Source: Pisaster brevispinus (taxonomy: Eukaryota > Echinodermata > Asteroidea > Forcipulatida > Asteriidae). Taken from it: a DNA stretch of 64,000 nt. The translations under genes and the position numbers were made by a program. The stretch lies in the NCBI GenBank assembly GCA_023634235.1, contig JAMKCF010000014.1, forward strand, positions 1 through 64,000, written 5' to 3'. Of the stretch, positions 39,850-48,843 are shown one piece after another; position 1 is the first letter of the stretch, and every line of letters begins with the position of its first letter. The notes under the pieces were generated by a model, which was not told the DNA's origin, made no database searches, and saw nothing but the letters and a program-made list of their open reading frames with translations.

Positions 39850-39960
39850 AAGCGAAGCCTCAAGAAAACACTCGCTCCAGGGATCACAGAGGGAGTCGTA
39901 GTTTTAACCATAGCAGGAGCTTTTGGTTTTATGGTGTCTAGATGTCTATGTACCACATAG
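39850..39960 (+). CDS. Candidate last exon: C-terminal membrane anchor
   Basis: Acceptor TTCTATTTTCCAG is followed by 36 codons and TAG. The product starts KRSLKKTLAPGITEGVV and ends GFMVSRCLCTT. The stretch from GITEG to VSR contains about 18 mostly hydrophobic residues (VVVLTIAGAFGFMV core) after a basic cluster, as in a single C-terminal transmembrane segment. The phase agrees with the candidate exon at 38,368-38,506. A copy of its second half is in the other subtelomeric duplicate at 35,045-35,101, differing by one residue (F to I). No clear AATAAA follows within 200 bp. The family is not recognised. Confidence 0.45.
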   Translation, partial: KRSLKKTLAPGITEGVVVLTIAGAFGFMVSRCLCTT

Positions 39961-40952
39961 CTGCTGTTGCTCTGGGTATAGGACATTGGTTGCTATAGGA
40001 TAGTGCATTGGTTGCTACGGGAATAGTACATTGTTTGCTGCAAGTTCACAATCAAAAGGCAGAGACTTTGTAAGGGGTGCTATAATACAATGGATTGAAA
40101 GTGACAAGGAAGTTATTGGCTTCTACAGTAGAATGTGTTTATGGTTATTGAAAAGTTGTTGATGAGCAGTGTCTTATCTTGTTTTTTTTATTTTAAGATT
40201 TATCATTATTGACATGAAGGGCCTACATCATTGTGGGGTTATAGGCCCCAGCCTGCCAGCATGGCCATGCTTGCTTACCCACATTGACAGTTTGAGTCAA
40301 TGATTAGATTACATCTTTTCTCAATGATCGGTCAACAGAAAGCCATTTTTAAAAAATGGGATATATATACCAAAAACCACTAATAGATTTTCACTTAAGT
40401 CAAAAAGATAATCATATTTCGGTACAAAATTGTACTTTTTAGTAATTATGAGTGAAAAAGTGGGGGTGGGGGTGGGACTTTCTGTGATGTAATCATTGAG
40501 TGAAAACAGAACTGGTCGTTTTTAAAAGCTTTTGATTTTGGATTCTTATAGGCCTACTTGATCTCGGCATGTTCTTTTATTATTTCATGACTTTTCAATC
40601 TCTTTTTGACATTTCTCTGCAGTTGTATTTGTGTGATTGAATTCAAAGCAATTCCAGTCTGTCCCAACACCTGAGAAAGCTAAAACTACTTTTGAGGGTC
40701 TAAGAGTGAAGTTGATGGAAAAAAAGAGTCATAGGCCTACTACTTTGAGGAGCTCACCTGTTAGTGATGGAGCTGTGAAATGAGGCACAAGTTGATCAAG
40801 AGTGGAGACACCTCCAAATAGGACCAGTTGATTGAGAGACATCCCAGAGGTGGATGACGGCAAGGTGTGCGCCATGTTTTACAGGTAAAAAACTTAACTT
40901 TTTTATTTTTTCTTATGAGAAATAAATTCTTTCTTTTAATGTAGGGTACACT
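39904..40952. repeat. Subtelomeric duplicate block C, copy 2
   Basis: Matches 35,045-36,118 from TTTAACCATAGCAGG to GTAGGGTACACTC, with small indels (about 36 bp lost near 40,470 and a 12-bp gain near 40,622). It passes straight into the long telomere-like minisatellite. Confidence 0.85.
40658..40783 (+). CDS. Candidate terminal exon, 41 codons (copy 2)
   Basis: Counterpart of 35,825-35,950: same acceptor-like TTCCAG, same length, frame SVPTPEKAKTTFEGLRV, then a tail ending SDGAVK and TGA. No frameshift between the copies, but the changes are mainly non-synonymous. Family unknown; a non-coding origin is quite possible. Confidence 0.22.
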   Translation, partial: SVPTPEKAKTTFEGLRVKLMEKKSHRPTTLRSSPVSDGAVK

Positions 40953-43900
40953 CATGCTCATTTATGCTCATTAATTTAAAACTTACGTGATCAAAACCCT
41001 AACCCTAACCAAGTAAGTTTTTATGCTCCTTCATTAAAAACGTTTGACAAAAAAACAAAAAACTCTAACCTTATTCCTAACTCTTATCTTTTCCAAGTAA
41101 GTTTTCATGCTCATTAATTTAAAACTTTTTATCAAAGACCCTAACCCTAACCCTTACTAAGTAAGTTTTTATGCTCATTAATTTAAAACTTTTGGTCGAA
41201 AACCCTAACTCTTACCAAGTATGTATTTATGCTCATTAATTTAAAATTTTGATCAAAAACCCTAACCCTTACCAAGAAAGTTTTTATGCTCATTAATTTA
41301 AAACTTTTGATCAAAAACCTTTACCCTAACCCTAACTCTAACCCTTACCCTTACCAAATAAGTTGTTATGCTCATTTATATAAAACTTTTGATAAAAAAA
41401 ACAATCCTAACCTTTAACCTAACCAAACCCTTATACTAAGTAAGTTTTTATGCTCATTAATTTAAAAATTTTGATCAAAAACCCTTACCCTAACCAAGTA
41501 AGTTTTTATGTTCATTCATTTAAAAATTTTGATAAAAAAAACACAACCATAACCTTATTCCTTAACCTAATCTTTCCCAAGTAAATTTTCATGCTTATTA
41601 ATTTAAAACTTTTTATCAAAGATCCTAGCCCCAACCCTAACCCTTACCCTTACTAAGTAAGTTTTTATGCTCATTAATTTAAAATTTTTGGTCGAACACC
41701 CTAACCCTTACCAAGTATGTATTTATGCTCATTAATTTTAGCATTTTGATCAAAACCCTAACCCTTACCAAGTAAGTTTTTGTGCTCATTAATTTAAAAC
41801 TTTCTAACAAAAACCCGAACCTTAACCCTTACTTCGTAAGTTTTTATGCTCATTAATTTAAAATTTGTGATCAAAAACCCTAACCCTAACCAAGTAAGTT
41901 TTATGTTCATTCATTTAACATTTTTGATAAAAAAACACAACCCTTACCTTTTTCCTTAACCTAATCTTTCCCAAATAAGTTTTCATACTTATTAATTTAA
42001 AACTTTTTATCAAAAACCCTTACACTTGCCCTAACTCTAACCCTTACCCTTTCTAAGTAAGTTTTTATGCTCATTAATGTAAAACCTTTGATAAAAAAAA
42101 ACAATCCAAACCCTTACCGAAACCAAACCCTTACTAAGTAAGTGTTTATGCTCGTTAATTTAAAACTTGTGATCAAAAACCCTAACCCTAACCAAGTAAG
42201 TTTTTAAGCTCATTAATTTAAAATTTTCGAACAAAAACCCGAACCTTTACCTTAACTCTAACCTTAACCCTAATGAAGTAAGTTTTTATGCTCATTAATT
42301 TAAAATTTTCGAACAAAAACCTTAACCTTAACCTAACCCTAACCCTAACCCTTACCAAGTAAGTTTTTATACTTATGCATTTAAAACTTTTTGTCAAAAA
42401 CCCTAAACCAAACCCTAACCCTTACCAAGTAAGTAAACATGCTCATTAATTTAAACTTTGATTAAAAAAACCTAACCCCACCCTACCCCTTACCGAAACC
42501 CTAACTCTAACCTTAACCCTAACCCTTGCCAAGTAAGTTTTTATGCTCATTAACTTTTGATCAAAAACTCTAACCCCACCCCGAACCCTAACCCTAACCC
42601 TTACCAAGTAAGTTAACATGCTCATTAATTTAAAACTTGTGATCAAAATGACCCTAACCCTAACCTTAACCCTAACCCTAACCAAGTAAGTTTTTATGTT
42701 ATTAATTTAAAACTTTAAATAAACGAACCCTAACCCTTACCAAATGAGTTTTTATGCTCTTTATTTAAAACCTTTTGATAACAAAAATTCCAATCCTAAC
42801 CTTATACCTAACCCTGATCGTTACCAAGTAAGTTTTTATACTTATTAATTTAAAACTTTTTATCAAAAACCCTAACCCCAACCCTAACCCTTTCTTTTAT
42901 GCTCATTAATTTAAAACTTTAAATAAACGAACCCTAACCCTTACAAAATGAGTTTTTATGCTCTTTATTTAAAACCTTTTGATAACAAAAATTCCAATCC
43001 TAACCTTATACCTAACCCTAACCCTTACCAAGTATGTATTTATGCTCATTAATTTAAACATTTTGATCAAAAACCCTAACCCTAACCAAGTAAGTTTTTA
43101 TGCTCATTCATTTAAAACTTTTGATAAAAAACACAACCCTAACATTATTCCTAACCCTAATCTTTCCCAAGTAAGTTTTCATGCTTATTAATTTAAAACC
43201 TTTTATCAAAGACCCTAACCCCAACCCTAACCCTAACCTTTACTAAGTAAGTTTTTATGCTCATTAATTTAAAACTTTTGGTCAAACACCCTAACCTTTA
43301 CCAAGTAAGTTTTTATGCTCATTAGTTTAAAACTTTCTAACAAAAACCCAAACCTTAACCTTAACTCTAACCTTAACCCTTACCAAGTAAGTTTGTATGC
43401 TTATGAAATTAAAACGTTTTGATAAAAAAACCAACCCTTGCCTTAATCCTAACCCTAACCCTACCAAGTAAGTTTTTTCAAAACTTTTGGTCAAAAACCT
43501 TAAACCTAACCGTAACCCTAGTAAACATGCTCATTAATTTAAAACTTTGATTAAAAAAACCTAACCCCACCCTAACCTTTACCGAAACCCTAACTCTAAC
43601 CTTAACCCTAACCCTTGCCAAGTAAGTTTTTATGCTCATTAATTTACAACTTTTGATCAAAAACCCTAACCCCAACCCCAACCCTAACCCTAATCCTTAC
43701 CAAGTAAGTTAACATGCTCATTAATTTAAAACTTGTGATCAATTAATTTAAACATTTAAAAAAAAACGAACCCTAACCCTTACCAAATAAGTTTTTGTGC
43801 TCATTATTTAAAAACATTTTGATAACAAAAATCCCAACCCTAACCTTATTCATAACCCTAATCATTACCAAGTAAGTTTTCATACTTTCAAAAAACCTAA

Positions 43901-44372
43901 CCCCAACCCTAACCCTTAATAATTAAGTTTTTATGCTTATTAATTTAAAATTGTTGATAAAAAAACCTAACCCAAACCCTAACGCTAACCCTTACCAAGT
44001 AAGTTTTTAGTCTCATTAATTTAAAACTTCAAAAAACCTTACCCTAACTCTAACCTTAAGCCTAACTCTGGTCAAGTAAGATTTATGCTCATTAATTTAA
44101 AACTTCAAAAACCCTTACCCTAACTCTAACCTTAAGCCTAACTCTTGTCAAGTAAGTTTTATGCTCGTTAATTTTAAAATGTTGAAAAAACCTTAGCCCT
44201 AACGCTAACCCTTAACCTTACCAAGTAAGTTTTTATGCTCATTATTTATAAAAACAAATTGATAAAAAAAAACTCCAACGCTAAACCTAACCCTTACCAA
44301 TTCAGTTCGTATGTTTATTAGTTTAAAACTTGCGATAAAACAATGTAAAAAAAAAACTAACCCTAACACTTG
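40953..44372. repeat. Long minisatellite with embedded telomere-like hexamers
   Basis: About 3.4 kb, some 50-55 diverged units. Each unit has a conserved AT-rich part (AAGTAAGTTTTTATGCTCAT, then TTAATTTAAAACTTTTGATC and an A-run) followed by a variable number of CCCTAA, CCCTTA or CCTTAA hexamers, typically two to five. Basic period is about 58 bp. The C-rich strand is + throughout, the same polarity as the chromosome end. Open frames here are repeat translation. Confidence 0.93.
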
Positions 44373-44787
44373 ACAATTTTTGTCTTCGTTACGTTCTTAA
44401 GTTGTTTTCTTTTGAGAGCCATATCTATTCTCTCTTTAATACTTTTGATTTTTGATTTATAAACAAATAAATTGTCAACAGTTTTCTAACTTAACTCAGT
44501 ATTTCAAGTATTTACTTAGAATTTAGGAGCCAGCAAGGTATTAGCCAACAATCATCTGGGCGTCTTTTGACTCCCTATTTTATTTTTGGACGGCCTGAAA
44601 AACTGTTGGACTCCTTGAAGACACAATGTTTATTTGGCCAAGTAAATTTTTTAAATCGTTGGCCGTCCAGTTACAGAATGACAACTTATTATAATGATGT
44701 TTGTGAAGACAATGATCAGTTTGCTTTTCACAATCTTTACTGGATAATGAATTAATTGATTAATATTATTTATTCTTGTTTGTACAG
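44373..44787. other. Spacer with a short open frame, no supported gene
   Basis: Unique AT-rich sequence. A plus-strand frame to 44,755 ends in a coding-looking stretch (MTTYYNDVCEDNDQFAFHN) behind an acceptor-like TCCAGTTACAG at 44,676-44,686. It has no donor before its stop, so I leave it uncalled. Confidence 0.4.
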
Positions 44788-44901
44788 GAAATTCCAGATT
44801 GGGCCCACGTGGAGCTTTGGAATCTACAAGAAGAAAGGATTGCTGCTCTGAAGCCCTCTATAAAATACAACAAGCCTTGCATAAATGATATTTTGCAGTA
44901 G
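44788..44901 (+). CDS. Candidate last exon with poly(A) signal, unrecognised gene
   Basis: A strong acceptor (TATTCTTGTTTGTACAG) is followed by 37 open codons and TAG. The peptide begins EIPDWAHVELWNLQEERI and ends NKPCINDILQ. It has balanced charge and a Trp/Leu/Glu pattern typical of real helical protein, unlike its AT-rich surroundings. An AATAAA signal follows at 44,933-44,938, 32 bp after the stop. Upstream exons are not identifiable because the telomere-like minisatellite lies directly to the left; they may be absent. The family is not recognised. Confidence 0.42.
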   Translation, partial: EIPDWAHVELWNLQEERIAALKPSIKYNKPCINDILQ

Positions 44902-44932
44902 TGAATGCTGTTGAAAAGCAGATCCTCTGCAG

Positions 44933-44938
44933 AATAAA
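44933..44938 (+). promoter_or_regulatory. AATAAA polyadenylation signal
   Basis: Canonical hexamer 32 bp downstream of the stop of the candidate exon at 44,788-44,901. Confidence 0.4.
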
Positions 44939-45029
44939 TACCATGAACAATGTTGCAGTCATTTTGATGATAACCCAGATGGGAGATGGAACACCTGATA
45001 ATAACTAAGATTGAACACCAGACATTCTT

Positions 45030-45302
45030 GTGCTCTGTAAGACCAAACTCAGTCTTCGCTTTGCGAACCATGTCTCTTCCATAAAGACCAAGAAACTGTA
45101 CCCCGTCTCCATCCACTTCAACAGCCTTAATCACAGCGTCAAAGATGTTGAACTCATCGTGATTGAGGCCTGCAATGGTGACGACACACACCGCAAACTC
45201 AGAAAATCACACTGGATTCACCAACTCAAGACAGTCCAACTGGTGTTAAATAAATTCCCATCACACTCCTTCCACCTTTGCTTGTTTTTTTCTTCGATAT
45301 AA
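45030..45302 (+). pseudogene. Penelope-like element remnant: GIY-YIG C-terminal region
   Basis: The frame reads KTKLSLRFANHVSS, then HFNSLNHSVKDVELIVIEAC and RKLRKSHWIHQLKT. The order (LxxRFxxH, a HFN..NHS block, V.VIE, a charged linker, LR.S.WI..LKT) matches the C-terminal GIY-YIG endonuclease part of Penelope-like retroelements. The expected PxGxN ending is in another frame (PTGVK at about 45,236), showing a frameshift, and a TGA lies just upstream of 45,015. The reverse transcriptase and the GIY-YIG start are not visible, so this is a 5'-truncated dead copy. The minus-strand frame 44,766-45,191 is its shadow. Confidence 0.55.
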
Positions 45303-45861
45303 AATAAATACAATAACTGTAAATAACAAGTTCTCTCCACTAGTCTATTTTTACGCTTTTTCTCTCGCTTACTTCATTGGTACAAAATAGATACAGTTAT
45401 TGTCATTTATATGTTCCCTACACTTTTCTCTCTCTCAAAAAGTTTTTTAAAAATCAACCTGTCTATAACCTATTCCCTCTGCAGAGGAATCAATAACCTG
45501 CTCTCTCTGCAGGTTCCTTTGCTTGGTTTTAACCTCTTACACTGATTCTTTTATTCTATAATTACTTTGATCTTGCCTCCTATTGTTAGTTGCATTTTCT
45601 TATGTGGCCTGCCCTCTAATCTTACCCTTTCATGCTTCCCGCATTGTAATGCCTACAATGCGGTACCACCTTTATGGTCCAGTGATCCAGCCTTTCACAC
45701 TGACCATCCTTTGTTCTCACTTCTTCCCTCTTATTGGTTCTTAGCCAGTTAATTTACAACTCTGATTGGCTATATTTTCCCGCTTTTTCTGGATACTCTC
45801 CCCTAATCCTTTGCTCCTCTTTTTGCTATAAATGGATATGTTTGTGTTTGTTCTTGTTTAT
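45303..45861. other. Probable 3' region of the Penelope-like element
   Basis: C/T-rich sequence between the GIY-YIG remnant and the hammerhead-like motif, with no other gene. Small imperfect repeats occur (CCTATTCCCTCTGCAGAGG and CCTGCTCTCTCTGCAGG near 45,470-45,510). Attribution to the element is inferred from position only. Confidence 0.35.
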
Positions 45862-45901
45862 GCCTCTGACGAAGGTCCGGATTGAATCGAAAGCTAAGGC
45901 C
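45862..45901 (+). ncRNA. Hammerhead-ribozyme-like core in the Penelope-like 3' region
   Basis: GCCTCTGACGA at 45,862-45,872, then after 16 nt CGAAAGC, then AAGGC. CTGACGA and GAAA are the two conserved hammerhead core boxes (CUGANGA and GAAA), and the outer GCCT/AGGC can pair as a short stem I. Stem II is poor and stem III is nearly absent, so activity is doubtful. Penelope-like elements are known to carry hammerhead motifs in their terminal repeats, so position supports the reading. The sequence then runs into (TA)n at 45,922-45,941. Confidence 0.35.
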
Positions 45902-46192
45902 ATCTCCCCTACTAATTTTATACATATATATATATATATATAAGTCAATTTTTCTTTGTTCAAACCCAAACTATTTAAATAAAAATTTCCCAGTCAGTTT
46001 CCCTTGTGGTTCATGACTTGATATTTAATATTATAAAGTCGCATCCCCTTAAGGTGATCCCGTGGCTGCCGCTTCCCAGGTTGAATCGTAAACGTGGGTG
46101 TGATCCCTGGCTACACGGCAGTTAACGGTTGTATGGCTTCTGACTGGCACCCCGAACAAAGATGTTGACTAATAGGGAGACCGCCAACATAG

Positions 46193-46264
46193 GGCTGGAT
46201 AGCTCAGTTGGTAGAGCGCCGGTACGTTAATCCGGAGGTCGTTGGTTCAAGTTCCTCTCCAGTC
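46193..46264 (+). tRNA. tRNA-like sequence, anticodon position GTT, degenerate copy
   Basis: Acceptor arms GGCTGGA and TCCAGTC pair over 7 bp with one G-T. The D-arm is GCTC/GAGC. Box A TAGCTCAGTTGG matches the consensus. The anticodon stem is CCGG/CCGG with a loop around GTT. Position 33 is C instead of the near-invariant T. The T-stem has two mismatches in this copy. A TTTTT terminator follows after AA. More likely a tRNA-derived repeat (SINE-type head) than a working tRNA. Confidence 0.5.
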
Positions 46265-46510
46265 AATTTTTCTTTGTTCAAACCCAAACTATTTAAATAA
46301 AAATTTCCCAGTCAGTTTCCCTTGTGGTTCATGACTTGATATTTATTATTAAAAAGTCGCATCCCCTTAAGGTGATCCCGTGGCTGCCGCTTCCCAGGTT
46401 GAATCGTAAACGTGGGTGTGATCCCTGGCTACACGGAAGTTAACGGTTGTATGGCTTCTGACTGGCACCCCGAACAAAGATGTTGACTAATAGGGAGACC
46501 GCCAACATAG

Positions 46511-46582
46511 GGCTGGATAGCTCAGTTGGTAGAGCGCCGGTTCGTTAATCCGGAGGTCGTTGGTTCAAGTCCCGCTCCAGTC
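46511..46582 (+). tRNA. tRNA-like sequence, anticodon position GTT (Asn-like), better-preserved copy
   Basis: Same structure as the copy 318 bp upstream but with an improved T-arm (GTTGG, loop TTCAAGT, CCCGC; one mismatch). Box A TAGCTCAGTTGG is perfect. Box B GGTTCAAGTCC differs at one position. A TTTTT Pol III terminator begins 3 bp after the last acceptor base. C at position 33 and a T-T pair closing the anticodon stem argue against a normal tRNA. Could be transcribed as a Pol III RNA. Confidence 0.5.
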
Positions 46583-46859
46583 AATTTTTCTTTGTTCAAA
46601 CCCAAACTATTTAAATAAAAATTTCCCAGTCAGTTTCCCTTGTGGTTCATGACTTGATATTATATATATATATATATATATTTTTTTTTTTTTAACTGTA
46701 ACTGTTTTAGCATCAACATTTATGTTTTGAGTTGTTTTATGGATTCTAAAAGCCCTAAGTGAATTAATTATACAATGACAGCCATGTATTGTGTTTCTCA
46801 ACAATTTTGTTACAGAAATGTTTTCAGAATTTACAAAGAAATGTTGAATTTTTTTTACA

Positions 46860-47255
46860 GTGTTGAACATTGTGCCCTCGGGACTTTATAAAAAACTTTA
46901 GACTAAACGTTGGATGTTTATGAACTAAATTTGAACAACAACACAACAGACATGCAGAAATTGTTTAAACAAACACCAAACTCTATGTCACTGGTTCCAG
47001 TTGAATGGGCTAAAACAATGAACAATGTAAATGGTCACAACTCCTTATTGCAATGATGTACTGACTTGAAACTTGAATCAAATATTGCTTCATACATGTA
47101 GACTTATATGAATAGATAAAACTCAAAGAGTGTATCACTGGTTCCAGTTGAATGAGCTAAAACAATGAAAACCTTTTACATGGTCATAACTTCTTATTGC
47201 AATTAGTCATTGGTCTTCTATCTGGCGATCGGCAGCTTGCCATGGCAGCTTCGCT
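46860..47255. repeat. Two diverged copies of a roughly 125-bp repeat
   Basis: TCACTGGTTCCAGTTGAATG, GCTAAAACAATGAA and TGGTCA.AACT.CTTATTGCAA occur at 46,988-47,056 and again at 47,132-47,200. No coding content recognised. The following CGGCAGCTTGCCATGGCAGC stretch near 47,230 is GC-richer and short. Confidence 0.65.
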
Positions 47256-47259
47256 GTTC

Positions 47260-48812
47260 TAGTTCTTGTTTGTACTCATGAATTTATTTATTCGTTTATT
47301 TATTTTATTTAATAATTAGTTAATCAATTTTGTATACATTTTTTAATATTGTTTTATTTATTTATTCATTTATTTTTCATTGGGTTCGGGATGTAAATGA
47401 TCCAAGGTCTGTGGGTTATGTATTAAGTTCTTATATAAATAATTAATTATTTATTAATTTGAATTCAATTTGAATTTTAATTTTGAATTTTTTATTGCTT
47501 TTTTATTTATTTATTGATATAATAGTTAACTTATTATTTTTATTTTTCATTTAAATATTTTTATTGTTTATACTTATATATTTATTCATTTATGTGATTG
47601 TTTATTTACTCATAAATTTATTTATTTTAATGTTTACTTTTTTCTTTATTTCTTTATTTGTTTATTGTTTTATTTTTAAATTATTTGTTTATTGTTTTAA
47701 TTGTGAATTTATATATTTTTTTTACCTATTTATTTACCTTATTGTTTATTTTTTCTTTATTTCTTAATTTTTAGATTTATTTATTTTCAAATTTGTTTGT
47801 TTATCGTTTTAACTTTTTTTTATTCTTGTTTTTACTCCTGAATTTATTTACTTGTTTATTTATTTTATTTAATAATTAATTAATCAATTTTGTATACATG
47901 TTTATTATTGTTTTATTTATTTATTCAGTGAGTTTGTATATGGTTCAGGACGTAAATGATCCAAGGTCTGTGGGTTATGTATTATGTTCTTATATAAATA
48001 ATTAATTATTTATTAATTTGAATTCAATTAATTGTTAATGTATTTCTGTATTTCTTTATTTTTAAATTTATTAGTTTATTTTGTTCATTTAATTATTTTT
48101 ATTGTTAATACTTATTTATTTATTCATTTAACTATTTGTATACTTTATACTTATTTATTTATTCTATGATTGTTTTGGGGTTTTTTTATTGCCTATTTAT
48201 TTATTTATTTATTTATGTAATAGTTAATTTATCTTTTTTTCTTTTTCATTTAATTTTGTTTATGTTTATACTTATTTATTTATTCATTTATTGTTTTGTT
48301 TGGTTTTTTATTGCTAATTTATTTATTTATTGATATAATAGTAAATTTATATATATATATATTTTTTAATATTGTTTTCTTTGTTTTTTATGTCGTTGTT
48401 TATTTACTCATGTATTTATTTATTTATTTTTTAATGTTTATTTCTTTATTTCTTTGTTTTTAAATTTATTTATTTTTTAATTATTTGTTTATTGTTTTAA
48501 TTGTGAATATATATATATATTTTTAATTATTTATTCATTTATTTGACTGTTTATTTATTTATTTGTTTCTTTATTTTAAACTTGTTTTGATATTTTTTAA
48601 ACTAATTTATTTTATTTACTTATTTATTTATTTACCTTATTGTTTATTTTCAATTTCTTTATTTTATTGTTTATTTTTATCTTTATTTCTTTATTTTTAA
48701 ATTTATTTATTTTCAAATTTATTTGTTTATTGTTTTAACTATTTTTTATTCTTGTTTTTACTCATGAATATATTTATATGTTTATTTATTTATTTAATAT
48801 TCAATTAATCAA

Positions 48813-48843
<31 letters not shown>

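Larger units (their letters stand above)
45944..46658. repeat. 318-bp tandem repeat containing a tRNA-like gene (2.2 copies)
   Basis: Units start with GTCAATTTTTCTTTGTTCAA at 45,944, 46,262 and 46,580, an exact 318-bp spacing. Copies 1 and 2 are nearly identical. The third is cut at about 46,658, where a (TA)n and T-run begins. Each full unit ends in a tRNA-like sequence whose last bases form the junction with the next unit. Confidence 0.93.

Noticed and set aside
44766..45191. 141-codon minus-strand frame MCVVTIAGLNHDEF
   Set aside because: It is the antisense shadow of the Penelope-like GIY-YIG remnant and the candidate exon at 44,788, which read better on the plus strand.
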